Under the pieces are notes generated by a model. The model was not told where the DNA came from and searched no databases. It saw only the letters and a program-made list of their open reading frames with translations. A program made the position numbers and the translations under genes. From positions 33,230,045 through 33,294,044 of the forward strand of contig OY759221.1 in the NCBI GenBank assembly GCA_963662175.1: 64,000 nucleotides of DNA, written 5' to 3'. Origin of the DNA: Aradus depressus (Eukaryota; Arthropoda; Insecta; Hemiptera; Aradidae). The number at the start of each line of letters is the position of its first letter. Position 1 is the stretch's first letter. Positions 32,585-42,849 of this stretch are shown piece by piece.

Positions 32585-35500
32585 TTAGAAGGCTTTCTTA
32601 ATTTTTCGCCAGGAGGAGACGAACCGACCAAAAGCCGGGTAGCCAGTCTCCGTCATCAGTCCCGGCAGATTCAGTCCCAGGTACGATCCTGTCCGGCGAA
32701 TCAGCGCCGCCCTTGGCCCGTCGTATAGCGGGCATTCGAGGACTACGTGTTCCGCAGTCTCGACGCCGCCACACGAGCAGGCAGGGCTGTTCTTCCTCTT
32801 AAAGAAGAAGAGCTTGGCGCTGAAGTCACCGTGACCTGATAGCACCTGTGACATCCAGTGGTCTGGTTGTATCCATGGAGAGTCAAGACGCGTCCGGACG
32901 CTCGAGAAATAGGCGAAGGTGGTTCGGCCATCTGTCGATTGCGCCCAACGCCGTTGCCATCTTTCCACAATCCATGCCTGGACAATGCCCCTCAGGCGCT
33001 CCGGTCTCGCCTGTCCTTGCATCCCCTCCTCTAAGGCTTGACGCAAGGCCACGTCCGTGTCTGCTCCCAGTGGTAAGCCGCGTCTACAGAAGTAAGAGGC
33101 GACGGCTCCATCCAAGACTAGGTCTATGGGAGGAGCCCCCGCCAGCACCTGCAGCGCAGCCGTGGAAACTGTACGGTAGGCCTTGGTAACCCTGAGGAGG
33201 GCCGCTCTTTGAGCTTGTAATAGCAACGTACGCTGCCGTTTGGTGGGGTGATGCCACCATCCGGCAGCGGCGTATCTTGCTACGGCCTCGAAGACCCCGG
33301 CGTAAATAGTTCTACACGCGGAGTACCCGAGGCCCCATGTCGCTCGGGCTAGGTAGCTCAGAGCGCTAAAGGTAGCTGTTGTCTTATCCTTGATGGCAAC
33401 TGCGTGGGGCGTGACGTTGAATCCCGGCCCAATCCCCACACCTAGGTACGTGACCACAGCCGGAAACTCAACGCGTCGGCCGTACACTGCAAGAACCAGG
33501 GGGTGGCGGGCGTCAGTTTTTCCTCTCATCAGCATGGCCGCTGTCTTGCTGGGAGAGAGGGTTAACTTGTTCAGTCGGCACCATGTGTCCGCAGCGTCAA
33601 TCGCGGCTTGGGCTCGGGCAGTCAAAGTAGCTCGACTGTCAGCGTGCACCGTGACCACTAGGTCGTCGACATAGGCTATTGCCTTTAGTCCACGAGTCTC
33701 GAGGTCACGAAGCAGTCCGTCAAAGAGGATGTTCCAGAGGGTTGGTCCGAGGACCGAGCCCTGGGGACACCCCCTGGTGACGTTCGCTGTAGTGCTGGTG
33801 AATTGCTGCCTCACCGTCGCAGAGCGCTCGCTGAGGAAGCTGGAGATGAGCCCGAATAGGTTCCTGGGAATTCCCACAGACCGTAGTCGCAAGAGAATGG
33901 CAGGCCACCAGGCGCAGTCGAAGGCCGCGGCTATGTCGAAGAAGATACAGAGAGAGTATTTCCCTCTGCCCTCCCCGACATCCGCCCTCAGCATCCTCAA
34001 CGCATCCTCAGCGGATCTGCCCCTCATGCATCCGAATTGTCTGTGCGATACGAAGGCCTGTACCCGGGCTCGAATTCCTGAGAGAATCAGAGTCTCCAAC
34101 ACCTTGCCGGAGACTGGGAGTAGACTGATCGGTCTATAGCTACCCACCAAGGAGAGGTCCCTGTCCCCAGGCTTGACAAACGTGCACACAAGTGCACGTT
34201 TCCAAGCACTCGGGAAGTGGCCAGTCCTTAGGCAGGAGTTTACCAGGTGAAGAAGATCCGCCTTTATGGCCGGGAATGCCTTCTTGATCATGGCGGCGTC
34301 TATGAGATCCATCCCAGGGGCGCCGCCATTCCTCTGCTTCCCAACCGCCAGACTTAAATCTAATTCGTCCCAGTCCGGAGCGTCCTCCGTATCCGGCAGG
34401 GCACGGGCAGTCTCTCTGATTATTACCTGGGCGGGGGTATCTTCCGTCGGGTCGTCCGCCGGAAAGGCCACTCCCAGGTACATCCGTCCTGCCTCTTCCA
34501 GGGACAAGGCGTAAACGTCCCCGTCCCTGATGGAGGCCACAGGGGCGACCGGCCTGAGCCTCCCGGTGACGACCCGGTAAGGGATCCCCCACGGGTTTCT
34601 GACACTCTCCTCCTCTATGAAATTCCTCCAACTTACCTTCTTCGCAGTGGCGATGCTTCGGTTGTAGGCATTATTCAGTTGTCGGTACTCTTCCCGCCTT
34701 AACACCTTCAGAAGGGGATTCCCGCACCGTTGGTACCTACGCCTGGCGCGGTATACAACCCTCTTAGCGAGGGTAAGCTCCTCACTCCACCAGGGAACCT
34801 TTTTGAGCCTGTTCACCTTCCTGGGGATGGTTTCATCGGCAGCTCGGAGTAATATACTTCCGAGCTGTTCGACTCCCTCCTCGATCTGGTCAACAGGGTC
34901 AACGCTCCCGAGGCCTTCCCAATCCTCGTCACAGGAGTAGGTAGCAACGGCGGTCACAAAGGCGTCCGAGATGGCCTTGCGTGTAGCAAAGCGCGGGTCT
35001 CTAGGCCTGACCACTGGAAGACCCGGGTCAAAGAGCTGAACATCTATGACGCAATGGTCGCTAGATGTGACTTCTCTGACACGCCATCCTCCCACAGCCT
35101 GGCCTAGTCCGCCGGACACAAGTGTGACATCTATATGGGATTCTCCCATTGCACCACGAAATGTGGGTGGGGAGTCCGGGTCGTTGACAATGCGAAGATC
35201 ATGGCGGGCTATCACATCCAGTAACCTGCCACCCCGGCGATCGGTGCGAGCCGATCCCCAGGCGACTGACCAGGAATTAACATCCGCCAAGATGATCACG
35301 TTGCCCCCCTCGAGTTCATCAAGTATATGATCCAAGTGGCCTAACTGTCGTTCTATGTCCTCAGAAGGGGGGAAGTACCCGCTGATGACATAGCAGCTCA
35401 CGTTTGCATGCCTGACACAGGCCACTACCATATGGCTGGTAGACAGATGGTGGAGTGCCATCACGTCCATCAGGGGGTCAGTCACAACCAGTGCGGCCAT

Positions 35501-35707
35501 AGGCCGCTGGTTGTCCCTCGCCCCAACCATAATCCTGTGGCCGGAGCCTAGGCCTGCCACGGCGCCTCTAACGCAATATGGCTCCTGGAGAGCAAGTACC
35601 TGGATGTTCTCCTGGGATACCAGGTGCCGTACTTCCGCAGCAACGATTCTGCGCCTATTCATGTTGTGTTGCCACACATGAAGACCGTCACGCTGCCTAC
35701 CGGCCAT
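32585..35707 (-). CDS. R1-clade ORF2: endonuclease-reverse transcriptase (1040 aa)
   Basis: It nicks target DNA and copies the element RNA by target-primed reverse transcription. An AP-type endonuclease fills residues ~10-225: N15, QEP at 41-43, ADVNSW at 141-146, the HIDVTLV block near 191-197 and SSDH at 215-218. The reverse transcriptase follows: YRPISLLP near 524, the D-containing FFDIAAAFD at 589-597, CPQGSVLGP at 648-656 and the catalytic YVDD at 679-682. A C-terminal C-x-C...H...C cluster (CSCGGVETAEHVVLEC) is typical of the clade. The start ATG at 35707 overlaps the last 11 nt of ORF1 (ATGGCCGGTAG). No stop or frameshift breaks it. The endonuclease and 'WQHNMNRRR' opening fit R1/Waldo-like elements. 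The target here is a SINE, not 28S rDNA. Confidence 0.95.
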   Translation of the reverse strand: MAGRQRDGLHVWQHNMNRRRIVAAEVRHLVSQENIQVLALQEPYCVRGAVAGLGSGHRIMVGARDNQRPMAALVVTDPLMDVMALHHLSTSHMVVACVRHANVSCYVISGYFPPSEDIERQLGHLDHILDELEGGNVIILADVNSWSVAWGSARTDRRGGRLLDVIARHDLRIVNDPDSPPTFRGAMGESHIDVTLVSGGLGQAVGGWRVREVTSSDHCVIDVQLFDPGLPVVRPRDPRFATRKAISDAFVTAVATYSCDEDWEGLGSVDPVDQIEEGVEQLGSILLRAADETIPRKVNRLKKVPWWSEELTLAKRVVYRARRRYQRCGNPLLKVLRREEYRQLNNAYNRSIATAKKVSWRNFIEEESVRNPWGIPYRVVTGRLRPVAPVASIRDGDVYALSLEEAGRMYLGVAFPADDPTEDTPAQVIIRETARALPDTEDAPDWDELDLSLAVGKQRNGGAPGMDLIDAAMIKKAFPAIKADLLHLVNSCLRTGHFPSAWKRALVCTFVKPGDRDLSLVGSYRPISLLPVSGKVLETLILSGIRARVQAFVSHRQFGCMRGRSAEDALRMLRADVGEGRGKYSLCIFFDIAAAFDCAWWPAILLRLRSVGIPRNLFGLISSFLSERSATVRQQFTSTTANVTRGCPQGSVLGPTLWNILFDGLLRDLETRGLKAIAYVDDLVVTVHADSRATLTARAQAAIDAADTWCRLNKLTLSPSKTAAMLMRGKTDARHPLVLAVYGRRVEFPAVVTYLGVGIGPGFNVTPHAVAIKDKTTATFSALSYLARATWGLGYSACRTIYAGVFEAVARYAAAGWWHHPTKRQRTLLLQAQRAALLRVTKAYRTVSTAALQVLAGAPPIDLVLDGAVASYFCRRGLPLGADTDVALRQALEEGMQGQARPERLRGIVQAWIVERWQRRWAQSTDGRTTFAYFSSVRTRLDSPWIQPDHWMSQVLSGHGDFSAKLFFFKRKNSPACSCGGVETAEHVVLECPLYDGPRAALIRRTGSYLGLNLPGLMTETGYPAFGRFVSSWRKIKKAF

Positions 35708-37454
35708 AGTCCGTGCGAGCGGCCAGGGCCTCTATCGCCCGGATGTATGTCGGGCAGGTATCACAGTTAGCACTGTGATTCGCGGCAGACTTTCCTGTGC
35801 CGCAATTGCAACACTTCGGCGGCTTGTTTTTCCTATTCGGACACTTGGTGTCGCTGTGGTTCTCCGCTGAGCACCACGCACACCTCTCCCTGCCCTTACA
35901 GTACTTGGCGATATGGCCGAATCCCTGGCACCTATTGCACCTTGTTATATCCAAACAGTCCCCGACCCTGCACGGATACCACCCACCCAGCGTTATGGAC
36001 CCCGCCAAGACCAGTTCTCTCCGGACATCCGACGAGGCTTCCGCTACCCAGTTTGTAGTCGGGCCGCCCTTCGGGGGGCCTTTCCTGTAAAGTGGAGTAA
36101 TCCCCTTATACAGTGGGTTCACTGCCTCGAGCCTCCTAGAGAGGCCCTCCCCCGACCAGCTGGCAGGGACATCAAAAAGAACGACCCTGGGTCTTCTTCT
36201 GCTGAGCGCCTCGGCCCTCAGACCCGCTGCCTGGAGAGCCGGTGCGCCCAACAGGGACTCCAGCTCGGTCGGAGTGGACACCTGTAGGAGGAGCCCTCCT
36301 CTCCTGGCGGGTTTGGCCGACTTCACCTTGATCCCGAGCTCACTCGGGTCCACCAGCTCCAGGGCCGCCTCCAGCCTCCTGCCGTCACTCTCCTGCTGGA
36401 AGGTGACGACAGCCCTGTAACCGGCGGCCGGGCGCACACCTCCCTCGGTTGTCAGTTCCCTCCTCAGCTGGCGGACGACATCCGCCTTCGTCCTCCGGGG
36501 GGGCGCTGTCCTGGATGGGAAATTCGGGGCTGCGGATGGGGCTGGAGGAGTCGTTTTCGACTGCCTCTTCTTCTTCTTCGACGCCACCATTGTCCAGGAC
36601 ATGGCGTCCGGGTACTCCGCTTCAGTGACCGGAGGTGGGGGGGGAGAGGACGGGAGGGGGATCCCATCCTTTTCCCTCCCTTGGCTGGATACGGAGGGAG
36701 GGGCGGCGGGTATTTTGGGGGAAGCAGCACTTGTAGGTGTGATTTCAGCCGCTCCTCTCTTCTTCTTCTTCGCCCTCCTCTCCGGCACCCCTCCTGGCGG
36801 AGTGCTGTTCTGAGGCAGGTCCTCGTCCAGGGCAGGGAGGCCGTTGGAGGGGGGATCCCTCGGCATAGCCGGGTTGCTGGGCTGCATGAGGGTCGACCTT
36901 AGCATCAACTTGGTGGCGATGGCCTCTGCCATCACCTCCGGCCTAAATCCCTCCAAAATCTCGGATGAGACTTTGGCCCTGCTTTCCGCATCTATCTGTC
37001 TGGCGAGCGAGGCCGCCAGCAGGTCAACGAGACGCTGGACCCCCTCATTCACCTTCTGCTGGCTGGCCCTACTCATCCTAGAGGTCTGGGCAGCGACCAT
37101 TAGCTGAATGGTTGCCGCCTCTCGGTTGGGGCAGCCACTGAACGGGGTGGCGGCCTCGGCGCTCACCGTTCCGCTCGATTCCTTGGGGGCGAGAGGAATC
37201 CTCGGGACGGGGAGGGTAGATCGGCGGGAGGGGAGGGCAGATCGGCGGGGGGGAAGGGGGATGGGGGCTGGTGAAATTGTCTGTGGGGCTTCCTGGGGGA
37301 CAGGGGGTGGGGAAGGGGGGGGGACTCGTGGACACTTCTTCATTGTGAGGGACAACAGCTGGCTTCGAGAGGTGTGGTGCGGGGTGAGGGTGGGTTGGGA
37401 AGTGCTCCCCTCATAGACACGCCCACACACCCAACTGCCACTTTCTAAATTCAA
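35697..37454 (-). CDS. R1-clade ORF1: Gag-like nucleic-acid-binding protein (585 aa)
   Basis: The product is expected to bind element RNA and form the RNP. The N-terminal ~300 residues are rich in proline, serine and lysine/arginine (runs such as KKKKR), with low sequence conservation. A central region contains 'VVTFQQESDGRRLEAALELV', resembling the RNA-binding part of R1/I-type Gag. The C-terminus has three zinc knuckles: CNRCQGFGHIAKYC, CAWCSAENHSDTKC and a longer-spaced CNCGTGKSAANHSANC. The frame ends in TAG overlapping the ORF2 ATG, which suggests ORF2 is reached by reinitiation or termination-coupled translation. The start is taken at the first ATG; an internal start cannot be excluded. 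Antisense frames across this region are shadows. Confidence 0.92.
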   Translation of the reverse strand: MNLESGSWVCGRVYEGSTSQPTLTPHHTSRSQLLSLTMKKCPRVPPPSPPPVPQEAPQTISPAPIPLPPRRSALPSRRSTLPVPRIPLAPKESSGTVSAEAATPFSGCPNREAATIQLMVAAQTSRMSRASQQKVNEGVQRLVDLLAASLARQIDAESRAKVSSEILEGFRPEVMAEAIATKLMLRSTLMQPSNPAMPRDPPSNGLPALDEDLPQNSTPPGGVPERRAKKKKRGAAEITPTSAASPKIPAAPPSVSSQGREKDGIPLPSSPPPPPVTEAEYPDAMSWTMVASKKKKRQSKTTPPAPSAAPNFPSRTAPPRRTKADVVRQLRRELTTEGGVRPAAGYRAVVTFQQESDGRRLEAALELVDPSELGIKVKSAKPARRGGLLLQVSTPTELESLLGAPALQAAGLRAEALSRRRPRVVLFDVPASWSGEGLSRRLEAVNPLYKGITPLYRKGPPKGGPTTNWVAEASSDVRRELVLAGSITLGGWYPCRVGDCLDITRCNRCQGFGHIAKYCKGRERCAWCSAENHSDTKCPNRKNKPPKCCNCGTGKSAANHSANCDTCPTYIRAIEALAARTDYGR

Positions 37455-38019
37455 ATATTAAATATCTTTTACTCACCGATTGTGCACAAACCACTCGTTA
37501 GATTTTGTCCAAACCTCGAACTCAGGACCTTTAGGCACTGGACTCTAATATTGTCAAGTTTATTTTGGAATTTAACACTTTTTTTTTTTTTTTTTTTTTT
37601 TTCACCTTCACAAAATTACACACGCGGAGTAGGTCTAGGACATGTTGCCTCGTTGACAGCCAAGGCGGGACTCCGCGTGCTTGACTTCTGAGGTGAAGAA
37701 CGTGGGTTCGTAGCCCGACCGAGGCCCTTAGTTTATTTTATCTGGGAGGTAAAATAAACTTAAGCACGCCGTCCTTCGGATGGGACGTTAAGCAATGGTC
37801 CCGAGCCTGTACGATGTTAGGTACTCGTTAAAGACCCCTACCCTAAGTGAATGAAAATTTAGGGTAGGCAAAATTTAGGACTCCCACAGTAGAGTCGGGT
37901 TCATGTCCACCAGAGTGACGAAAGAGCGCTCTAGTAGCAGGCGATATGACCTCGTAGTTAAAACCCGGACATGAGTCATAAAACCTAACCTATACATCTA
38001 TGTTATATCTAATCATTCC

Positions 38020-39150
38020 ATGAACGTAGAAATGCTCAAAAACAGCTGACATCACAGATAAAGAAGTGTGTAGTTGAAGTTATTTCATGTTTTCCGACCT
38101 CACGATTTAAAAAAAAAAAAAGTTGACTGAACAGGTTCGAATGAATGTGTCGTCACGAAATTTTATATGTGTATCCAGAACTCGATGAGGACAACTATTA
38201 ATCATCAGATATGTACCTCCCCAGCACGGATAATCAAATTTTCTGTCTCCCTCTAAAACCAATCGACTGTGCGGATTTGGCTGAAAATCAATAGGAGTCG
38301 TCCTTATGGGAGTTTGGATACCCACATACAATTTCTTGTTAGGTTAGGTTAGGTTTTATGACTCATGCCCGGGCTTTAACTACTAGGTCATATCGCCTAC
38401 TACTAGAGTGCTCTGTCGTCACTCTGGTGGACTTGAGCCCGACTCCACTGTGGGAGTTCTAAATTTTGCCTACCCTGAATTTTTATTCATCTAGGGTAGG
38501 GGTCTTTAACGAGTACCTGACATTGTACAGGCCCGGGACCATCGCTTAACGTCCCATCTGAAGGATGGCGTGCTTAAGTTTATTTTACCTCCCAGATAAA
38601 ATAAACTAAGGGCCTCGGTCGGGTTACGAACCCACGAACTTGAGCTCAGAAGTCAAGCACGCATTCCACTGAGCTACCGGCGCCCTCTATAATTTCTTGT
38701 TGATCGTGTTTACAGACAAACAGGATTTTTACTTCTTTAACTATACGAAATTCGATGCGGAGTTTTCAATAGACATTTTTATTTACCTTTAGATTACAAA
38801 ATTGAAAAAGAAATAACAGTATTTGCGTATGTTTGTGAACACAATAACTGCCGATGAATGAATGTATCAAAACGATACTTATATGTGCATCCAGAACTCT
38901 ATAAGGATGACACCTATCAATTTTCAGCAGAATCGGTCAAAGGGAAGGAGGCTCGACTTGACGGAGGTGAACCATCCGACACACACACAACTCATCTCGA
39001 CACGTGTATGATTTGTGATCGTGATTCTGAGGAAATCAATTATTGATTTTCATCCAAATCAGTCAATTAGTGTTTGAGGAAGAGCGACAACTATGTTGAT
39101 TAGCACGTGCTGGGAAAATACATTGCCGGTGATTCACGGATCACCTTTTT
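38020..39150. repeat. R3 copy, interrupted by a SINE
   Basis: The left part (38020-38340) includes 'ATTTCATGTTTTCCGACCTC' and 'GATATGTACCTCCCCAGCAC'. The right part (38702-39150) has 'GTTTGTGAACACAATAACTG' and 'CACCTATCAATTTTCAGCAG', ending 'GTGCTGGGAAAATACATTGC'. The frames at 38107-38331 and 38858-39046 follow the repeat. Confidence 0.65.
38341..38690 (-). mobile_element. SINE family A, full length with TSD
   Basis: 11-bp duplication AATTTCTTGTT at 38330-38340 and 38691-38701. The minus strand ends GAGTCATAAAACCTAACCTA plus another AACCT copy, so the AACCT tail is part of the mobile unit rather than of the target. The target is an R3 copy. Confidence 0.95.
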
Positions 39151-39417
39151 CTCTTTGTTGTTTTTTCTCTACCTGCTGCCTAACCTTGTGTACGTTCTCT
39201 GACGCTCTACCCACATAACATGTTTATCTATACGTGAGGCCAGGGAAACCCCTATAGCACTATCAGTCTCATCATGTACCTATCATGTTTCCCCTACTGT
39301 TGGCGGTAGCAGGTTCACAGATAGCGCTGTACACTTCTTCCATTGCTGATATTTTAAGCCACCTATCAATCACGGAATAACCTAACTAAAAATATTTATG
39401 ACTTAAGGGGTATAATC

Positions 39418-39720
39418 AGTGGCGTAGCTAGCCCTGAGTGGGCCCTGTATCAAAATTTCTTGGGGCTCCTCTTTCGGAAAATAAACAAAAGAACTCGCAT
39501 AAAAAAATATATTTGAAAATAACAAAAACAATAATACATATTTAAAAACTTAACGCTATAAAAATATTCTAGTGGTTAAATAGGTATCTTGTACCTTCTT
39601 GTATTTCTTTCGGCGAACGTATTTATTATATCATCCATAGCTGAAGAAGATTTTAGTTTCCCAAGTTCTTTTTTTCCGTCCAATAGCTCTTCTTGTTCGC
39701 ACATTTTTCGATGAATCTAT
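39418..39720 (-). mobile_element. hAT relic related to 20086-20461
   Basis: Begins CAGTGGCGTAGCTAGCCCTG. The minus strand encodes 'KLKSSSAMDDIINTFAERN', matching the transposase C-terminus of the + copy at 20155-20299, and 'RAIGRKKELG' just before it. The far end could not be placed, so the right boundary is approximate. Confidence 0.6.
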
Positions 39721-40177
39721 GAAAATAAGAGTTTGAGACAGTTTTCTTCGTAAAAAGATTACAACTCAGTGTGAATTTTGGGGGTTTTCAAAAGTATATT
39801 GACTGTCCTATATGATAATTTCCCGAGACGGAATAATATAGAGCTGCGGCGGAGTGTTTTATTATTTATTCATTAGGGCTTGACTTTTATCATTATGACT
39901 GGGTAACAATTTTACGACTTTTTGCTTAGGCATGTTGGGGCCCTTTATCATTAACATGAATTAAACTGCGCTCTGGCGGGAATCTCGCTAATTCAAATTT
40001 AAATCCTATAAAACCACTTTTCGTGCTCAAAGATAATAGTTTTTTTTTAACCATTAATTTATGTTCATTCTGCAATAAGAAGACTGAAAAAGGTACATTA
40101 AAAAGAAAGTAAATTAAATCATTGAGTACAATTGTGTAATTTATTTACCAAATACCTATATTTGATATACAATATAT
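39721..40177. other. AT-rich stretch, possibly the rest of the hAT relic
   Basis: No clear terminal repeat was found. Near 39974 'CTGCGCTCTGGCGGGAATCT' is GC-rich but unmatched. Confidence 0.3.
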
Positions 40178-40491
40178 AGTTAGTTATTATTATTCATGCC
40201 CGGGCTTTAACTAGGAGGTCATATCGCCTACTACCAGAGCGCTCTTTCTTCCTTCTGGTGGACATGTGCCTGACTCTACTGTGGGAGCCCTAAATTTGGG
40301 GTAAATGTTTATTTACCTAGGGTAGGAGTCTTCAACTAGTACCTGACATCGTACAGACTCGGGACCATCGCTTAACGTCCCATTTTTTTCACCTCCCAGA
40401 TAAAAAAATAATTTAAGGGCCATGACCAGGTTTCGAACCCGCGATCTTGAGCTCAGTAAACAAGCACGCATACCACTGAGCTACCAGCGCT
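40178..40491 (-). mobile_element. SINE family A copy
   Basis: AGTTAGTTATTATTATTCAT tail class on the left, and tRNA-like head GAGCGCTGGTAGCTCAGTGG on the right. The CCTTCGG block is deleted (CCCATTTTTTTCACCTCCCA). Confidence 0.9.
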
Positions 40492-40609
40492 CTATATTCA
40501 ATAAATATATTACTAATAACATTTTTTTTATTAACAAAATTTTACATTGTAGAAAATTAAAAACGTTTTATAATACATGTGTATTCTTTTTTTAAAAATT
40601 GTTTATCCC

Positions 40610-40885
40610 TGTAGTATAAGGAAGTATTGGAATCGTGCAAAAATTCGATATCTAGTTTTCAACGGAATTTCAGGGTTCAAGGTTCTCTGACCATTTCCTT
40701 TTGTTGTATTCGATTGCAACTTTGTGAGCGCTCTAACGCAAAAACGACTGTAGCTATGAACCTGAAATTGGGAATGAAGAAGTCACATGTGCTAATTTTG
40801 ATCTCATTAGATTTTGACAGCAAGCAAAAGAAAATTGAGACCTATTTTATATCGGTATCGCTAAATATCTTAGAAAAACTAAACC
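40610..40885 (+). repeat. Dispersed family R4 copy
   Basis: 'GTATTGGAATCGTGCAAAAA', 'CAACGGAATTTCAGGGTTCA', 'GCGCTCTAACGCAAAAACGA' and 'CACATGTGCTAATTTTGATC' match 58480-58750 in order. The 93-codon frame at 40627-40908 follows the repeat and has no domain. Confidence 0.65.
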
Positions 40886-41206
40886 AATGGAGTGTGCGTG
40901 TCGGTTGACGAAGGCCGCCCAGGGCTCATACACCACGCTGACTGGGTTCTTACAACTGCATACCGTTATGCAAAACACAATAGTTCAAACCTTGAATAAC
41001 TAATGAATAAGTTATCTATTTATAGAGAGACATCTTCCCAACGTTTAATTCTTGTCCACCATACTAATGTCAAATATGGTAATTTTTGTATTTTTTTTTG
41101 TTTGTTATTCACTTCAAATTATGAGGTCAGGACTCAAAATCTTCAAAATACCAAAGATCCTTGAAACTTATACAGGTATTCAAACAGAAGAGTTTTAAGA
41201 TTTAGT
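40886..41206. other. Non-coding, nothing recognised
   Basis: Short stretch between R4 and a SINE; no supported feature. Confidence 0.4.
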
Positions 41207-41543
41207 TAGTTATTATGACTCATGCCCGGGCTTTAACTACGAGGTCATATCACCTACTACCAGAGCGCTCTTTCATCACTCTGGTGGACATGAGCCCGAC
41301 TCTACTATGGGAGTCCTAAATTTTGCCTACCATAAATTTTTATTCATCTAGGGTAGGGGTCTTTAACGAGTACCTGACATCGTACAGGCTCGGGACCATC
41401 GCTTAACGTCCCATCCGAAGGACGGCGTGCTTAAGTTTATTTTACCTCCCAGATAAAATAAACTAAGGGCCTCGGTCGGGTTACGAACCCACGTTCTTGA
41501 GCTCAGAAGTCAAGCACGCATACCACTGAGCTACCGGCGCCCT
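41207..41543 (-). mobile_element. SINE family A, full length
   Basis: Left end AGTTAGTTATTATGACTCAT (tail AATAACTAACT), right end GGGCGCCGGTAGCTCAGTGG on the minus strand. It is very close to the copy at 4686-5028 in the body but with the other tail class. Confidence 0.93.
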
Positions 41544-41811
41544 CTAAAATATATATATAACAGATGTTTACTTTCACTTACTGCCATCTTGATTAGTAAC
41601 GCAGCTAAATGGAATTAATTATTCACAGCTCATACTTACAGTCACATTTACACCAACTAACAGATTGGGCCAACAAATAGAGATTAAAAATTAATAGAGA
41701 CAAATCTCTGCAAACAACATTCACTCTGACACAACACTTGTCCATCAGTTTAAATTAACAACCAACACATTCCTGTGTCCGTCACTGTACGATATCTATT
41801 ATTTCATTTAG

Positions 41812-42268
41812 ACAGACGTTTAACTTGGACAACACATCAATCAGACTGAAACGCACACTCCTCAAAATACGATTTGGACGACTGAAATCAATCATTGGAC
41901 GACGATCGTCATAATCTCTTGAGAACAAACTTCACATATACCACACCATACTAAAATACATCTGGACTTGATATATCGAAATATGGGGATCAACGCATAA
42001 TCATCACTAATTTGTATCCTCAGGACACGCCAAAAAAATGTTATGATAAACTCCATCATCACGCTAATACACTTACCCAACAATTATCCACTAACAGTCT
42101 CCCCACGAATCCAAACCGACGCCTTAAGCGTGCATGGCAGAGAGACCTGCTCCAGGACTAACCTGGACACCTCAACAGTACAGCCATGCACTTGACACTT
42201 TTCAACATCACAATTACTATTGACAAATGTTATGTCGTAAATATGTAAGTAAATGAATTTAAGAAAAA
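41812..42268 (+). pseudogene. Decayed Jockey-type LINE 3' end
   Basis: Readable but broken frames contain 'LLKIRFGRLKSIIGRRSS', stop, 'SLENKLHIYHTILKYIWT', stop, 'DKLHHHANTLTQQLSTNSLP' and 'NPNRRLKRAWQRDLLQD' plus a stop. Several in-frame stops show it is dead. An A-rich tail lies at 42259-42268. Confidence 0.75.
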
Positions 42269-42399
42269 AATATTGATAGTTCCAATATTCATTACGAACG
42301 CGAATTGATTTTGTATTCTTCAGTTGCTGCCCTTATTTTTCTCACACTTCTTTAAAACTTATTTTTTATATAAATAAAAGTAAACAAATTTTTTAACTT

Positions 42400-42650
42400 T
42401 TAGTTAGTTATTGTGACTTGGGACTTTAATTACCAGAGCGACGAAAGAGCGCATGAACTTGACTCTTATGGGAGTCCTTTTGCCTACCCAAGTTTATTCA
42501 CAAAAGATAGGGGATTTTAACGAGTATTTGACATTGTACTGGTTCGGGGCCGACTATTGCTTAACGTCTCATCCGAAGGACGGCGTTCTCAAGGTTTATT
42601 TAACTTCCCAGATAAAAAGCCTAGGGCCTCGGCCGGCTTCCCGAACAGCT
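42400..42650 (-). mobile_element. SINE family A, diverged
   Basis: 'AGTTAGTTATTGTGACTTGG', 'CATCCGAAGGACGGCGTTCT', 'TTCCCAGATAAAAAGCCTAG'. The tRNA-like head is cut at GGCCGG. Confidence 0.8.
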
Positions 42651-42664
42651 TCCTCCTCACGTTC

Positions 42665-42815
42665 TTCAGATATATGGTCATATCGCCTACTACATGGGCG
42701 CTACTTCGTCGCTCTGGTGGATATGAGCTCGTCTGCTGTGGGAGTCTAAACTGTGCCTACCTAGGTGTAGTTACTTAGGGTTCAGAACTGTAACGAGTAC
42801 CTGACCGCAAGGCGT
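42665..42815 (-). mobile_element. SINE family A, 3' part, adjacent to the previous copy
   Basis: 'GGTCATATCGCCTACTACAT', 'TCGTCGCTCTGGTGGATATG' and 'GTAACGAGTACCTGACC'. Same strand as 42400-42650. Confidence 0.75.
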
Positions 42816-42849
42816 ACTAAGGGGAAGACCCAAAAAAACAAAACAAAAA

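Larger units (their letters stand above)
32263..37674 (-). mobile_element. Apparently full-length R1-clade non-LTR retrotransposon
   Basis: A poly(T) block at 32263-32300 is the poly(A) tail. The 15-bp duplication GCGTGCTTGACTTCT lies at 32248-32262 and 37675-37689 and is part of the SINE head. The 5.4 kb body has a 5' UTR (37455-37674, with an internal A-run of about 24), ORF1, an overlapping ORF2 and a 3' UTR of about 280 bp. It is markedly GC-rich against its AT-rich surroundings. Both ORFs are open, which suggests a young and possibly competent copy. A 3'-end relative lies at 51431-51690. Confidence 0.93.
32221..37990 (+). mobile_element. SINE family A split by an R1-clade LINE
   Basis: The head 32221-32262 (AGCGCCGGTAGCTCAGTGGT..) continues at 37690-37990 and ends AAACCTAACC. 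The SINE has its own 10-bp duplication, TATACATCTA, at 32211-32220 and 37991-38000. The LINE between the halves has a separate duplication, so the order of insertions is certain. Confidence 0.93.

Noticed and set aside
32848..37416. Many + strand and alternate-frame ORFs across 32.3-37.4 kb
   Set aside because: They are shadows of the GC-rich R1-clade ORF1 and ORF2 on the minus strand; none shows a domain of its own.
32263..37674. 28S rDNA-specific R1 insertion
   Set aside because: Flanks are SINE-A sequence with a 15-bp TSD, not rDNA.
40627..40908. 93-codon + ORF in R4
   Set aside because: Follows repeat sequence shared with 58480-58750, where the frame is not kept.
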